Position numbers and translations under genes: made by a program. The notes under the pieces were generated by a model. The model was not told where the DNA came from, ran no database searches, and saw only the letters and a list, made by a program, of their open reading frames with translations. A stretch of 64,000 nucleotides of DNA from Limimaricola soesokkakensis. Lineage in GTDB: Bacteria > Pseudomonadota > Alphaproteobacteria > Rhodobacterales > Rhodobacteraceae. Positions within the stretch are counted from its first letter, which is position 1. The number at the start of each line of letters is the position of its first letter. The stretch lies in contig NZ_FWFY01000010.1 of assembly GCF_900172345.1 (NCBI RefSeq), positions 62,001 through 126,000 of the forward strand, given 5' to 3'. This document shows positions 1-9,173 of the stretch, in pieces.

Positions 1-266
1 TAGCTCTCGGCGCTCGCGGCCAGCCCGACCTCGCCCGGCGCGAGAACGCGCCAGCGCAGCGTGCAGAGCGCCCGGCCCGCCGCGTCCTCGACCAGCAGGT
101 GCCGGGCCCGCGCGTCGTGCCCGTCGGCGTCGCGCAGCGCCCCGCCCAGATCGACGAAGCAACGCGCGCGCAGCGCCGTGGCGCGGGCCAGCGCCTCGCC
201 CTGCGCCGTGCGCGCGACCAGCCGGCCACGCCGCAGGATCACGCCCATGCCGGGCCCCGCTGGCAT
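1..266 (-). CDS. Partial OlsB-like GNAT acyltransferase (C-terminus outside window)
   Basis: The minus strand reads from an ATG at 266 (or an in-frame ATG at 248) leftward through the window edge without a stop, giving 88 visible residues. The segment with FVDLGGALRDADGHD and then RHLLVEDAAGR resembles the N-terminal half of hemolysin-like GNAT proteins such as L-ornithine N-alpha-acyltransferase (OlsB), where an RxRCFV-like stretch is followed by D-x-x-D and CRHLLV-type strands. OlsB acylates ornithine to make lyso-ornithine lipid, a phosphorus-free membrane lipid common in Rhodobacteraceae. It is transcribed divergently from msrB with under 50 bp between starts. The family call is good; the exact substrate is inferred because the catalytic core lies outside the window. 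Confidence 0.6.
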   Translation of the reverse strand, partial: MPAGPGMGVILRRGRLVARTAQGEALARATALRARCFVDLGGALRDADGHDARARHLLVEDAAGRALCTLRWRVLAPGEVGLAASAES

Positions 267-313
267 CCGGCGCGGTGCTGACTACATAGGTGAACGAGAT
301 CACGGAGGACCCG

Positions 314-724
314 ATGGACAAGATCACCAAAACCGACGCGCAGTGGCGCGAGGAGCTGTCCGAGCTCGAATACAAGGTGATGCGCAAGCACGGCACCGAG
401 CGTGCCTTCACCCATGACGATTTTCCGAAACAGCCCGGCACCTTCGCCTGCAAGGGTTGCGGCCGACCACTGTTCTCGGCCGAGACCAAGTTCGACAGCG
501 GCACCGGCTGGCCCAGCTTCTACGCCCCGATCAGCGATGAGGCAGTGGGCGAGAAGACCGATCGCAGCTTCTTCATGAAGCGCACCGAGGTACATTGCGC
601 GGCTTGCGAATCGCATCTCGGACACGTCTTTCCGGACGGGCCGGCACCGACCGGGCTGCGCTACTGCATGAACGGCGTGGCGCTCGAGTTCAAACCGGCG
701 ACCTCCGACGAGAGCGCGGCCTGA
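314..724 (+). CDS. msrB: Peptide-methionine (R)-S-oxide reductase MsrB
   Basis: The 136-residue protein reduces the R epimer of methionine sulfoxide in oxidised proteins. It has the full MsrB signature: zinc-binding pairs C46/C49 (CKGC) and C95/C98 (CAAC), the GTGWPSF motif near residue 63, and the RYCMN motif carrying the catalytic C118. An in-frame ATG exists at 290, but the start at 314 ([11 protein letters not shown]) has a GGAGG ribosome-binding site 6 bases upstream and matches family length. No MsrA is fused or adjacent. The protein has no signal peptide, so it should act in the cytoplasm. Confidence 0.95.
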   Translation: MDKITKTDAQWREELSELEYKVMRKHGTERAFTHDDFPKQPGTFACKGCGRPLFSAETKFDSGTGWPSFYAPISDEAVGEKTDRSFFMKRTEVHCAACESHLGHVFPDGPAPTGLRYCMNGVALEFKPATSDESAA

Positions 725-732
725 AACCGGGC

Positions 733-1209
733 TCATTCGTCGTCGATCAACATGCTCGGGTCGAAATTGCCCGCCGCCCCCGCCAGTTGCCGCAGGAAGG
801 TGCCGTTCTGGACGCTGTCCTCGGTGACCCGGCGGGTCAGCGGCACGATGCGGCCATCGCTGAGATCGAAGCGCTCGACATTGCTGACGCCGCCCGAGGG
901 CGCGAAGCTTATCGCGACCACCTCGCGGCTCACCTCCTCGGGGGCGAAGAACCCGTAATGGCGGAACACCGAGCGGATATAGAAGATGTCGTTCTCGCCG
1001 AGCACCCCGTTGGTGGTCGGCGGACCGGCCTTCTCGATCACCGAGGCGCGGTCCTCGCCGAGCGAGATCGTCGACAGCACCGCCTCGGCCGGCACGTAGC
1101 CGTGGAACCGCTCGGTCGGGCTGCAGGCCGCGAGCCCCGCGAGTCCCAGAATGGCTGCGCCGCGGCGAACCCCGCGGCCGGTCCTGTCACGGCCGGTTTT
1201 CATGCCCAT
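733..1209 (-). CDS. bamE: Outer membrane assembly lipoprotein, BamE (SmpA/OmlA) family
   Basis: This is a lipoprotein of about 158 residues. The N-terminus has a basic stretch, a hydrophobic core and the lipobox LAAC, so the mature protein would be anchored by a diacylglyceryl cysteine. The mature part carries the SmpA/OmlA pattern (ISLGEDRASVIEKAGPP, then a Y-x-R-S-V-F strand), the fold of BamE, an accessory of the BAM complex that inserts outer-membrane beta-barrels. Starts at 1209 (MGMK) and 1203 (MKTG) are equally possible; 1209 has a GGGGC-type site at better spacing. An upstream ATG at 1278 would add 23 residues that look non-native. It is convergent with msrB and divergent from the DUF177 gene. 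Confidence 0.85.
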   Translation of the reverse strand: MGMKTGRDRTGRGVRRGAAILGLAGLAACSPTERFHGYVPAEAVLSTISLGEDRASVIEKAGPPTTNGVLGENDIFYIRSVFRHYGFFAPEEVSREVVAISFAPSGGVSNVERFDLSDGRIVPLTRRVTEDSVQNGTFLRQLAGAAGNFDPSMLIDDE

Positions 1210-1301
1210 CTGCGACTGCCCCTGCTCTTGCCTCAAGCCCTTGCGGCTTCTAAAGCCGCTTACAACAACCCCATGCATATCTTCAAGGAAGGAAGCGGAC
1301 C

Positions 1302-1865
1302 ATGGCCGACGCGACCCCTCTCCCGCGCCAGGTGATCCGTCTGGGCGATCTGTCGCAGCGCCGCGCCACCGAGCTGGTGATCGAACCCGACGCTGCCGGG
1401 CGCGCCGCCGTGGCGGAGGCGCTGGATATCCGCGGCGTACGCAAGCTGCGCTTTCGCGCGCGCCTGTCGCCCGAGGGCCGCGATGGCTGGCGGCTCGACG
1501 GCGATCTCGGTGCCACCGTGGTGCAGGATTGCGTGGTGACGCTCGAACCGGTGGTGACGCGGATCGACGAAACCGTGATGCGGCGCTACCTCGCCGACGT
1601 GACGGAACCCGAGGGCACCGAGGTCGAGATGCCCGAGGACGACACGATCGAGCCGCTACCCTCGGCGCTGGACCTCGGTGCGGTGATGATCGAGGCGCTG
1701 GCGCTGGCCCTGCCCGACTATCCGCGCGCCGAGGGCGCCGGAACCGGTGACGTCAGCGTGACCGAGCCCGGGGCCGAGCCGCTCACCGACGAGGACGTGA
1801 AGCCGTTTTCCGCCCTCAAAGGGCTGCGCGAGCGTCTGAAAGGCGACGAAGACGGCGAGGAATAG
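1302..1865 (+). CDS. DUF177 (YceD-type) protein upstream of rpmF
   Basis: The 187-residue soluble acidic protein belongs to the DUF177/YceD family, which nearly always lies just before rpmF and the fatty-acid genes plsX and fabH, as here. In E. coli YceD is a 23S-rRNA-associated accumulation protein; the alphaproteobacterial version lacks a settled biochemical role. The typical central stretch QDCVVTLEPVVTRIDE (residues 75-91) contains the conserved C-V-V-T-L-E-P core. The start at 1302 has AAGGAAG upstream. A 207-bp gap with its own promoter candidate separates it from rpmF, so the two need not be strictly co-transcribed. Confidence 0.9.
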   Translation: MADATPLPRQVIRLGDLSQRRATELVIEPDAAGRAAVAEALDIRGVRKLRFRARLSPEGRDGWRLDGDLGATVVQDCVVTLEPVVTRIDETVMRRYLADVTEPEGTEVEMPEDDTIEPLPSALDLGAVMIEALALALPDYPRAEGAGTGDVSVTEPGAEPLTDEDVKPFSALKGLRERLKGDEDGEE

Positions 1866-1875
1866 CACCTTCCCC

Positions 1876-1903
1876 TTGCTTTTCGTCGCGACCGCAGTAT
1901 TTT
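1876..1903 (+). promoter_or_regulatory. Candidate sigma-70-type promoter for rpmF-plsX-fabH
   Basis: TTGCTT at 1876-1881 and TATTTT at 1898-1903 are separated by 16 bp, directly after the DUF177 stop. This would give a leader of about 160 nt ahead of rpmF. The assignment rests on sequence match alone. Confidence 0.45.
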
Positions 1904-2072
1904 CGCGGCCTCTTTCCATTCCACGGCTCGACAGCCCGGTTCTTATCGCCTAAGACCCGCCGGACGTCGCGGGATGGATCCCCTGACCGGGGCCATGCGC
2001 CCACCCGCCAGCCGGGCCGGACCCGTTCCGCGCCCATTGAGACTAGAGCCAGTATTACTTCGAGGTTGTGAC

Positions 2073-2279
2073 ATGGCCGTTCCGCAGAACAAGATCTCCA
2101 AGTCGCGCCGCAACCAGCGTCGGGCCCATGACGGCCTGACCGGCGCGAACCCCAATGAATGCCCCAGCTGCGGGGAGCTCAAGCGCCCGCACCACGTCTG
2201 CCCGTCCTGTGGCAACTACGCCGATCGCGAAGTGATCGCGCGTGCCGCCGAGACCGATCTGGACGACGACGCGGCGTAA
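2073..2279 (+). CDS. rpmF: 50S ribosomal protein L32
   Basis: The 68-residue basic protein starts [20 protein letters not shown], the invariant L32 N-terminus. It has the zinc-ribbon form with two CxxC pairs (CPSCG at residues 30-34 and CPSCG at 43-47), so this is a C+ (zinc-dependent) L32. An upstream in-frame ATG at 1974 would add 33 unrelated residues; the start at 2073 is fixed by family alignment. L32 is part of the large ribosomal subunit near the peptidyl-transferase exit region. The rpmF-plsX-fabH order is widely conserved and links ribosome output to membrane lipid synthesis. Confidence 0.97.
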   Translation: MAVPQNKISKSRRNQRRAHDGLTGANPNECPSCGELKRPHHVCPSCGNYADREVIARAAETDLDDDAA

Positions 2280-2409
2280 GCCCGTTGCCGGGCTTTGGCG
2301 CGGGACGGGCATGGTCCCGGACCGCGCCGCCCCTCGGGGGCCAGCCCGGATGTCTGCCGCAGCGAGACCGGCGCGCGTCAGACGACCGCGCCCAAGCATC
2401 GGGGCCGCG

Positions 2410-3483
2410 ATGACGGGCTTGTCCCAAGACAGATCCATCACGCTTTCCGTCGACGCCATGGGCGGCGATCAGGGCCCGGCCGTCGTGGCCGCCGGCGTGA
2501 AACGCTTTCTCCAGTCCGATCCGACCGCGCGCGTGCTGCTGCACGGCCAGCGCGACAAGCTCGAGCCGATCTTCTCGGGCTCGGTCCTGGCCGATCGTCT
2601 CGAGATCATCCATGCCGAGGGCGTGGTCGCGATGACCGACAAGCCCAGCCACGTCATGCGCGGCGGCAAGTCGACCTCGATGTGGTCGGCCGTCGAGGCG
2701 TTGCGTGATCGCCGCGCCGATGCCTGCGTGAGCTGCGGCAATACCGGCGCGCTGATGGCGGTGTCGATGATCCGGCTGCGCAAGGCCGAGGGCGTCAACC
2801 GCCCCGCCATTGCCTGCCTCTGGCCCTCGCGCAACCCGCAGGGCTTCAACGTCATGCTCGATGTCGGCGCCGATATCCGTGCCGACCAGGACGACCTGCT
2901 CGCCTATGCGATGATGGGCGCCTCCTATGCGCGCAACGGGCTCGGACTGGCGCGCCCGCGTGTCGGGCTGCTCAATGTCGGCACCGAGGAGCACAAGGGC
3001 CGCGCCGAGCTGAAGGTCGCCGGCGAGATGATTGGCGCCGCCGCCGACAAGGGCGATTTCGACTATGTCGGCTTCGTCGAAGGCGGCGACATCCCCTCGG
3101 ACCGGGTCGATGTCATCGTCACCGACGGCTTTACCGGCAATGTCGCGCTGAAGACCGGCGAAGGCACCGCCACGCTGATCTCGGGGCTCATGCGCGAGGC
3201 TTTTCTCTCCTCGATCGCCTCCAAGATCGCGGCGCTGCTGACGCGCGGCGCCATGGCCGGGCTCAAGGCGCGGATCGATCCACGTCAGGTCAATGGCGGC
3301 GTGTTTCTCGGGTTGGGCGGACTCGTGGTAAAAAGCCACGGCTCGGCCGATGCCACCGGCGTATGCGCCGCGCTCAGCCTCGCCGCGCGCCTCGCGCGCT
3401 CCGATTTTTCCGAGCGGCTGGCGCATCGCATCGCCGGCGTCTCGGCCCTGCATCAGGACGCACCCAAGGAGATCAAGGCATGA
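2410..3483 (+). CDS. plsX: Phosphate acyltransferase PlsX
   Basis: The 357-residue PlsX converts acyl-ACP plus phosphate to acyl-phosphate, the donor used by PlsY in the first step of phosphatidic acid synthesis at the membrane. The N-terminal motif [13 protein letters not shown] and the later [25 protein letters not shown] and [14 protein letters not shown] segments are family hallmarks. The start at 2410 (MTGLSQDRS) is preferred over upstream in-frame starts, which encode low-complexity sequence overlapping rpmF. Its stop overlaps the fabH start as ATGA, so the two are translationally coupled. Confidence 0.96.
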   Translation: MTGLSQDRSITLSVDAMGGDQGPAVVAAGVKRFLQSDPTARVLLHGQRDKLEPIFSGSVLADRLEIIHAEGVVAMTDKPSHVMRGGKSTSMWSAVEALRDRRADACVSCGNTGALMAVSMIRLRKAEGVNRPAIACLWPSRNPQGFNVMLDVGADIRADQDDLLAYAMMGASYARNGLGLARPRVGLLNVGTEEHKGRAELKVAGEMIGAAADKGDFDYVGFVEGGDIPSDRVDVIVTDGFTGNVALKTGEGTATLISGLMREAFLSSIASKIAALLTRGAMAGLKARIDPRQVNGGVFLGLGGLVVKSHGSADATGVCAALSLAARLARSDFSERLAHRIAGVSALHQDAPKEIKA

Positions 3484-4451
3484 CCATTCGCGCGGTCGTC
3501 AGGGGCGTGGGCCACTACCTTCCCGAACGGGTGATGGAGAACGTGGAGTTCGAGGCGCTCGTCGACACCTCCGACGAATGGATCCGCACCCGCTCCGGCA
3601 TCGAGAGGCGCCACATCGCCGCCGAAGGCCAGACCACGTCGGATCTCGCCACCCGCGCCGCCCGCGCCGCGCTGGCCGATGCCGGGATCGAGCCCGAGGG
3701 AATCGACGCGATCATCCTCGCCACCTCGACCCCCGATTTCACCTTTCCCTCTGCCGCGACCATGGTGCAGCGCGAACTGGGCATGACGCATGGCTTCGCC
3801 TTCGACGTTCAGGCGGTCTGCGCCGGTTTCATCTACGCCCTGACCACCGCCAACGCGATGATCCTGACCGGTCAAGCCAAGCGGGTGCTGGTGATCGGCG
3901 CCGAGACCTTCAGCCGGATCATCGACTGGACCGACCGCGCCACCTGCGTGCTGTTCGGCGACGGCGCCGGCGCGCTGGTGCTCGAGGCAGCCGAGGGCGA
4001 TGGGCTGTCCTCGGATCGCGGCATCCTCGCGGCGGATCTGAACTCGGACGGGCGCCACAAGGACATCCTGCATGTCGATGGCGGCGTCTCGACCGGGACC
4101 ACCGGTCATCTGCGCATGGAAGGCCGCGAGGTGTTCCGCCACGCGGTCGAGAAGCTGGCCCAGACCGCGCATCTGTCGCTCGAGAAGGCGGGCCTCACGG
4201 CCGAGGACGTCGACTGGGTGGTGCCGCACCAGGCCAATATCCGGATCATCCAGGGCACCGCCAAGAAGCTGGGCCTGTCGATGGACAAGGTGGTGACCAC
4301 GGTTCAGGACCACGGCAACACCTCAGCCGCCTCGATTCCGCTGGCGCTCTCGGTCGGGCGCGCCAACGGTCAGATTCGCGAAGGCGACCTCGTGGTCACC
4401 GAAGCGATCGGCGGCGGCCTCGCCTGGGGCTCCGTGGTCCTGCGCTGGTAG
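3480..4451 (+). CDS. fabH: 3-oxoacyl-ACP synthase III (KAS III)
   Basis: The 323-residue FabH condenses acetyl-CoA with malonyl-ACP to begin type II fatty-acid synthesis. The catalytic triad can be placed: C114 in AVCAGF, a histidine in [11 protein letters not shown] near residue 250, and an asparagine in GNTSAAS near residue 280. The start codon overlaps the plsX stop (ATGA). The C-terminal [13 protein letters not shown] is the usual FabH ending. It is followed by a 95-bp gap with a separate promoter for ihfA. Confidence 0.96.
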   Translation: MTIRAVVRGVGHYLPERVMENVEFEALVDTSDEWIRTRSGIERRHIAAEGQTTSDLATRAARAALADAGIEPEGIDAIILATSTPDFTFPSAATMVQRELGMTHGFAFDVQAVCAGFIYALTTANAMILTGQAKRVLVIGAETFSRIIDWTDRATCVLFGDGAGALVLEAAEGDGLSSDRGILAADLNSDGRHKDILHVDGGVSTGTTGHLRMEGREVFRHAVEKLAQTAHLSLEKAGLTAEDVDWVVPHQANIRIIQGTAKKLGLSMDKVVTTVQDHGNTSAASIPLALSVGRANGQIREGDLVVTEAIGGGLAWGSVVLRW

Positions 4452-4493
4452 GCCAGTGTCCGCACTGCAACTGTGCCATCCATCTTCTTGAGA

Positions 4494-4522
4494 TTGACTT
4501 GAAATTGCCGCTGCCCTTAAGG
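4494..4522 (+). promoter_or_regulatory. Candidate promoter of ihfA
   Basis: TTGACT (4494-4499) and TTAAGG (4517-4522) are spaced by 17 bp and lie 24 bp upstream of the ihfA ATG. The -35 is nearly consensus; the -10 is weaker. Confidence 0.5.
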
Positions 4523-4546
4523 TTGCGACAGAGCAGGGAGATCAAG

Positions 4547-4849
4547 ATGGCGGACAAGACATTGACGCGAATGGATCTCGCCGAGGCTGTGCATGAGGAG
4601 CTGGGACTCTCCCGCAACGACAGCGCCGAGCTGGTCGAGGCGGTATTGGGGCATATCTCCGATGCGCTCGTCGCCGGTGAGCAGGTCAAGATCAGCTCCT
4701 TCGGGACCTTCTCGGTGCGCGACAAGGCGGCGCGGATCGGCCGCAATCCCAAGACCGGCGAAGAGGTGCCGATTCATCCGCGGCGGGTCCTGACCTTCCG
4801 CTCTTCGCACCTGATGAAGGACAAGGTCGCCTCGGGCAACAGAAGCTGA
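4547..4849 (+). CDS. ihfA: Integration host factor subunit alpha
   Basis: The 100-residue DNA-bending protein pairs with IhfB. It has the HU/IHF fold: two N-terminal helices, the [21 protein letters not shown] arm region and the [13 protein letters not shown]-minor-groove segment, with the IHF-alpha-type arm sequence [12 protein letters not shown]. The start follows GCAGGGAG. IHF shapes promoters and recombination sites and would also affect gene transfer agent expression in this group by general knowledge. The MerR-type gene follows after 10 bp, probably in the same transcript. Confidence 0.95.
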   Translation: MADKTLTRMDLAEAVHEELGLSRNDSAELVEAVLGHISDALVAGEQVKISSFGTFSVRDKAARIGRNPKTGEEVPIHPRRVLTFRSSHLMKDKVASGNRS

Positions 4850-4859
4850 GGCGGGCCTG

Positions 4860-5423
4860 ATGGCGAAATCGGCTCACGCGTTCCGCACGATCGGCGAGGT
4901 GTCCGAGGCGTTGAACACGCCCGCGCACGTATTGCGATTCTGGGAAAGCAAGTTCGCGCAGGTACGTCCCGTGAAGCGCGCCGGCGGGCGCCGCTATTAC
5001 CGCCCCGAGGATCTCGACCTGCTCGGCGGCATCAAGGCGCTACTGCACGACCAGGGCATGACCATCAAGGGCGTCCAGAAGCTGCTGCGCGAAAAGGGCG
5101 TGCGCCACGTGGCCGATCAGGGCCGCGATCTGGTCGCCGAGCCGGAAGCGCGCAGCGCGCCGCCACGCCCGAACCGGCCGGATTCGTCGCAGGCCGAGGA
5201 CGCGGTCCTCGTGCTTGACCATGCGACCGATTTGGCGCCGCTGCTGCAACGCCGCAGCGCGCCCCCGGCCCCCGCCGAGGCCGCGTCATGCGCGCCGCTG
5301 GCGCTGCTGCACGCCGCCGGACCCGCCTTCCTCGAGACCCGCGCCGCCCGCATCGCACCGCTTGTCGCGCGGCTCGAAAGCCTGCGCGGCCGCATGGTCG
5401 CCGCCCGCGACGGCAAGCGCTGA
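4860..5423 (+). CDS. MerR-family transcriptional regulator
   Basis: The 187-residue protein opens with a MerR winged helix-turn-helix (residues 8-75): [11 protein letters not shown], then VLRFWESKF and [14 protein letters not shown]. The remaining 110 residues are alanine- and proline-rich and lack the cysteine pattern of metal-sensing MerR proteins, so no inducer can be assigned. It lies 10 bp after ihfA, an arrangement conserved in many alphaproteobacteria. The conserved pairing suggests a role in global or nucleoid-related control, but that is inference. Confidence 0.88.
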   Translation: MAKSAHAFRTIGEVSEALNTPAHVLRFWESKFAQVRPVKRAGGRRYYRPEDLDLLGGIKALLHDQGMTIKGVQKLLREKGVRHVADQGRDLVAEPEARSAPPRPNRPDSSQAEDAVLVLDHATDLAPLLQRRSAPPAPAEAASCAPLALLHAAGPAFLETRAARIAPLVARLESLRGRMVAARDGKR

Positions 5424-5489
5424 TCGGGCGAATTTTTTCCGCAAATCGGCTTGCCCCCGCCCGCCAGTTCGGGCATTAGCAGCCTCAGT

Positions 5490-5566
5490 CGGGCTATAGC
5501 GCAGCCTGGTAGCGCGTCCGTCTGGGGGACGGAAGGTCGCAGGTTCGAGTCCTGCTAGCCCGACCA
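5490..5566 (+). tRNA. tRNA-Pro (anticodon GGG)
   Basis: The 77-nt gene folds as a cloverleaf: acceptor CGGGCTA pairs with TAGCCCG, followed by encoded A-CCA; anticodon stem TCCGT/ACGGA encloses the loop CTGGGGG, placing GGG at positions 34-36; the T-arm is GCAGG-TTCGAGT-CCTGC. The GGG anticodon reads CCC and CCU proline codons. A strong hairpin follows. Confidence 0.97.
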
Positions 5567-5574
5567 TTCATGAC

Positions 5575-5600
5575 CGCCCGCCGCTCCAAAGCGGCGGGCG
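5575..5600 (+). terminator. Hairpin terminator after tRNA-Pro
   Basis: An 11-bp stem (CGCCCGCCGCT paired with AGCGGCGGGCG) with a CCAA loop starts 9 nt after the tRNA CCA end. There is only a mixed TCGTC tail, so release may need Rho or RNA processing. Confidence 0.6.
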
Positions 5601-5626
5601 TCGTCATGTCAGCAGGAGGCTAAAGA

Positions 5627-6703
5627 GTGATCGGAGTTCTGCCCCGTCAGGGCATCGCCCAGCTGATCGAAAGCGGTGCGATCACCGCCGATCAACCCAT
5701 TGCTTCCGAGCAGATCCAGCCCGCCAGCCTCGATCTCAGGCTTGGCCGCGTCGCCTACCGGGTGCGCGCTTCCTTCCTCGCCGGCGATGGCCGCAGGGTC
5801 GAGGACCGGCTGGCCGAATTCGAGATGCATCGCATCGATCTCGACCGGGGCGCGGTGCTGGAGAAGGGCTGCGTCTACGTGGTGCCGCTGATGGAGCGGC
5901 TCTCCCTGCCCGACGGCATCCAGGCCGTCGCCAACGCCAAGAGCTCGACCGGCCGGCTCGACCTGCTAACCCGGCTGATCGCCGATGGCGGTACCGAGTT
6001 CGACCGGATCGCGCCCGGCCATGATGGGCCGCTCTATGCCGAGATCTGCCCGCGCAGCTTCTCGGTGCTGGTGCGGCCGGGGATGCGGCTGAACCAGATC
6101 CGGTTCCGCGCCGGGCAAGCGGTGCTCGACGACGCCGCCCTGACGGCGCTGCACGCGCAGGAGCCGCTGGTCGATGGCGAGGCGCTGATCTCCGAGGGTC
6201 TGGGCTTCTCGGTCGATCTCTCGCCCGCGCTGGCCGCCTGTGCGGGCTTTCGCGCCAAGCCCCATGCCGGGGTGATCGATCTAGACCGGATCGGCCATTA
6301 CGACCCCGCCGAGTTCTGGGAGGTGGTGCCCAGCCCGCGCGGCAGCATCATCCTCGATCCCGGTGCCTTCTACATCCTGGTCAGCCGCGAAGCGGTGACC
6401 ATTCCGCCCGCCTATGCCGCCGAAATGGCGCCCTACCTCGCCATGGCGGGCGAGTTCCGGGTGCATTACGCGGGCTTCTTCGATCCGGGCTTCGGCCACG
6501 CGGCGGCGCAGGGCAAGGGCTCGCGCGGGGTGCTCGAGGTGCGCTGCCACGAGGCGCCCTTCGTGCTCGAGCACGGGCAGGTGGTGGGCCGTCTGGTCTA
6601 TGAGCGGATGGCCGAGATTCCGGACCAGCTCTACGGCGCGGGCATCGCTTCGAACTACCAGGGTCAGGGGCTCAAGCTGTCGAAACAGTTCCGCGCCCCC
6701 TGA
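5627..6703 (+). CDS. dcd: 2'-deoxycytidine 5'-triphosphate deaminase (double-length form)
   Basis: The 358-residue enzyme should deaminate dCTP to dUTP, feeding dTTP synthesis. The N-terminal half holds a Dcd-like signature (QIQPASLDLRLGRVAYRV, then ANAKSSTGRLDLLTRL), while the C-terminal half repeats a related beta fold (MAGEFRVHYAGFFDPGFG). The usual Dcd is about 190 aa; this two-domain form of about 360 aa is typical of alphaproteobacteria. The start is GTG at 5627, chosen because AGGAGG lies 7 nt upstream. It is a single-gene unit between tRNA-Pro and the convergent scpB. Confidence 0.9.
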   Translation: MIGVLPRQGIAQLIESGAITADQPIASEQIQPASLDLRLGRVAYRVRASFLAGDGRRVEDRLAEFEMHRIDLDRGAVLEKGCVYVVPLMERLSLPDGIQAVANAKSSTGRLDLLTRLIADGGTEFDRIAPGHDGPLYAEICPRSFSVLVRPGMRLNQIRFRAGQAVLDDAALTALHAQEPLVDGEALISEGLGFSVDLSPALAACAGFRAKPHAGVIDLDRIGHYDPAEFWEVVPSPRGSIILDPGAFYILVSREAVTIPPAYAAEMAPYLAMAGEFRVHYAGFFDPGFGHAAAQGKGSRGVLEVRCHEAPFVLEHGQVVGRLVYERMAEIPDQLYGAGIASNYQGQGLKLSKQFRAP

Positions 6704-6751
6704 CACTTCCCGCGCGGTCGAGGCGAGGCGCGCACAGACCAGCCGCAGCCG

Positions 6752-7384
6752 TCAGGTGCCGAACAGGCTGTCCTGCGCCTCGTCCTCGGCCCCCTCGTCT
6801 TCGCCGCCGGCGCCCGGCGGCGGCCGGTTGTCAAGGAGACCGGCGGCGCGCAGCTCGCGCAGCCCGGGCAGGTCGCGGGCGCTTTGCAGCCCGAAATGAT
6901 CAAGGAAGCCCTCGGTCACGACGAAGGTCACCGGCCGGCCCGGCGTCATCTTGCGCCGCCCCAGCCGCACCCAGCCCATATCGATCAGCTGGTCGATGGT
7001 GCCGCGGCTCACCGTCACGCCGCGCACTTCCTCGATCTCGGCGCGGGTCACCGGCTGGTGATAGGCGATGATCGCCAGCGTCTCGGTGGCGGCGCGGCTG
7101 AGCTTGCGGGTCTCGACCGCGTGGCGCTCCAGCAGGTGGCCGAGATCGGCGGCGGTGCGAAACGCCCAGGCATCGCCGATGCGGCGCAGCTCGACGCCGC
7201 GACCCTCGTAGCGGGCTCGCAGCGCCTCCAGCGCGCCCGCCACGTCGGTGCCCTCCGGCAACCGCCGCGCCATCTCGGCCGAAGCCAGCGGCTCGGCGCT
7301 GGCGAACAGCATCGCCTCGAGCATCCGCTCGGCCTCTTCACGCGACGGCGCGTCGAACTGGGCGGTCTCGGGGATCTCGGTCAT
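6752..7384 (-). CDS. scpB: Segregation and condensation protein B
   Basis: The 210-residue kleisin-associated protein works with ScpA and SMC to condense and separate chromosomes. It has two winged-helix domains; the typical ScpB stretch ETLAIIAYHQPVTRAEIEEVRG, followed by a TIDQLIDMGWV helix and GRPVTFVVTEGFLDHFGL, is clear. The C-terminus is an acidic tail (residues 185-210). Its ATG overlaps the scpA stop as ATGA. It is the last gene of the minus-strand operon that begins at dgt and is convergent with dcd. Confidence 0.95.
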   Translation of the reverse strand: MTEIPETAQFDAPSREEAERMLEAMLFASAEPLASAEMARRLPEGTDVAGALEALRARYEGRGVELRRIGDAWAFRTAADLGHLLERHAVETRKLSRAATETLAIIAYHQPVTRAEIEEVRGVTVSRGTIDQLIDMGWVRLGRRKMTPGRPVTFVVTEGFLDHFGLQSARDLPGLRELRAAGLLDNRPPPGAGGEDEGAEDEAQDSLFGT

Positions 7385-8178
7385 GCGCGGTCCTTCCGGC
7401 GAATCTCGATGGGGGCGAAGCTCTCGCCCTGGCGGATCTCGATCCGGCCCTCCTTGGCCAGTTCGAGCGAGGCCGCGAAGGTCGCGGCGGTGGCGGAGCG
7501 GCGGCGCTTGGGCGCGGCGCGCCAGTCCTCGGGGAAATAGGCCGAGATATCGGCCCAGTCGGCGGCCTCGCCGACCATGGCGCGCAGCCGGTCGAGCGCC
7601 TGCTCCATGGTCATCAGGTCGCGCCGGTCCATCACGAAGGGACGGAACTCGTCGCGCGTCTTGACCCGGGCATAGGCCTGCATGAGGTCGAGCAGCGAGG
7701 CGTGGTGCACGGTCGAACGATGCACCGTCACCGCCTCGGCGGCGCCGCGCGCGAAGACCTCGCGACCCAGCCGCGGCCGCGCCATCAGCTGCGCCGACGC
7801 CTCGCGCATCGCCTGCAGCCGCTCCAGCTGGAACGCCAGATGCGCCGCGAGATCCTCGCCCGAGGGCTCCTCGCCCTGCGGGTCGGGCGGCAGCAGCAGC
7901 CGCGACTTCAGGAAGGCGAGCCACGCCGCCATGACAAGGTAGTCGGCGGCCAGCTCGATGCGCAGCTCGCGCGCCCTCTCGACGAAGCCGAGATACTGCT
8001 CGGCCAAGGCGAGGATCGAGATCTGCCGCAGATCGACCTTCTGGGTGCGTGACAGCACCAAGAGCAGGTCGAGCGGCCCCTCGAAGCCCTCCACGTCGAC
8101 GATCAGCGCCTCGGCGGCGCGGCGCTCCTCGACCGAGGCATGGCTCTGCCGGTCCGCGAAATCCTGCCCGCCATCCAT
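7381..8178 (-). CDS. scpA: Segregation and condensation protein A
   Basis: The 265-residue kleisin closes the SMC ring. The signature DVEGFEGPLDLLLVLSR followed by KVDLRQISILALAEQYL and AADYLVMAAWLAFLKSRLLLP (residues 22-90) is diagnostic. The start at 8178 (MDGGQDF) overlaps the nagZ stop as TGATG; a longer upstream reading would run through nagZ and is rejected. Coupling to scpB on one side and nagZ on the other shows tight co-translation. Confidence 0.95.
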   Translation of the reverse strand: MDGGQDFADRQSHASVEERRAAEALIVDVEGFEGPLDLLLVLSRTQKVDLRQISILALAEQYLGFVERARELRIELAADYLVMAAWLAFLKSRLLLPPDPQGEEPSGEDLAAHLAFQLERLQAMREASAQLMARPRLGREVFARGAAEAVTVHRSTVHHASLLDLMQAYARVKTRDEFRPFVMDRRDLMTMEQALDRLRAMVGEAADWADISAYFPEDWRAAPKRRRSATAATFAASLELAKEGRIEIRQGESFAPIEIRRKDRA

Positions 8179-9173
8179 CAGGCGTCTTCCCCGGTGAGCG
8201 CGCCGAGTTCGTCGCGCAGCGCCTCGAGATCGGCCGCATCGGGCGCACGGCGCTGCGCCAGCGCCGCCTCGGCGCGACGGATCGCCTCCGCGCCCATCGC
8301 GCCGCAGGCCGCAACCACGGCTTCCATCTCGTCGCGATCGCCGTTGCAGTGCAACACCACGTCGCAACCCGCCGCGATGCTGGCGGCGGCGCGCGCGTCG
8401 ATCTCGCCCGAAAGCGCCTCCATCGACAGGTCGTCGGTCATCACCAGCCCATCGAAGCCGATCTCCTCGCGGATCATCCGCATCGCCGTAGCCGAGGTAG
8501 TGGCGGGCCGCTCGGGATCGACGGCGTCGAGCACGATATGCGCGGTCATGCCCATCGCCATGTCGTTGAGCGCCGCGAAGGGCGCGAAGTCACGGTCGCG
8601 CAGCTCATCCAGCGGCACCGAGACGCGCGGCAGCGCCTTGTGGCTGTCGACGCTGGCGCGGCCATAGCCAGGGATATGCTTGAGCACCGGCAGCACGCCG
8701 CCCGCGAGAAGCCCCTCGGCGGCGGCGCGGGCGGCAGCGACCACGCCATCGACCGTGTCGCCATAGAGGCGGTTGCGCAGGATGTGATGAGTCTGCGGCT
8801 CCACCAGATCGGCCAGCGGCGCGCAGTTCACGTCGATGCCGACCTCGTGCAGCTCGGCCGCGATCAGCCGGTGTCGCAGCCATTGCGCGCGCAGCGGGTC
8901 GCTGGCGCGGCGCATCTGGTCCAGCGCCGGCAGGTAGGCATGCCAATGCGGCGGCCGCATCCGCTGCACGCGCCCGCCCTCCTGGTCGATCAGGATCGGC
9001 GCCTCGCGGCCTACCGCGTCGCGCAGGTCGGCGGTGAGACGGAGCAGCTGCGCTGGGCTCTCGACGTTGCGGGCGAAGAGGATGAAGCCCCACGGATCGG
9101 CGTCGCGAAAGAACGCCGCCTCGTCGCGGCCAAGACGCGCGCCTTCGGGTCCGAGGATCGACGCGGAGGTCAT
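8178..9173 (-). CDS. nagZ: Beta-N-acetylhexosaminidase NagZ (GH3)
   Basis: The 331-residue enzyme removes GlcNAc from anhydromuropeptides during peptidoglycan recycling in the cytoplasm. GH3/NagZ features are the LIDQEGGRVQRM motif (residues 67-78), the KHIPGYGRASVDSHKALP loop carrying the catalytic Asp/His dyad (usual form KHFPGHG), and VMTDDLSMEA with the nucleophilic Asp. The start at 9173 overlaps the SPOR-gene stop as ATGA. Placement next to the SPOR protein and scpAB groups wall turnover with cell division. Confidence 0.94.
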   Translation of the reverse strand: MTSASILGPEGARLGRDEAAFFRDADPWGFILFARNVESPAQLLRLTADLRDAVGREAPILIDQEGGRVQRMRPPHWHAYLPALDQMRRASDPLRAQWLRHRLIAAELHEVGIDVNCAPLADLVEPQTHHILRNRLYGDTVDGVVAAARAAAEGLLAGGVLPVLKHIPGYGRASVDSHKALPRVSVPLDELRDRDFAPFAALNDMAMGMTAHIVLDAVDPERPATTSATAMRMIREEIGFDGLVMTDDLSMEALSGEIDARAAASIAAGCDVVLHCNGDRDEMEAVVAACGAMGAEAIRRAEAALAQRRAPDAADLEALRDELGALTGEDA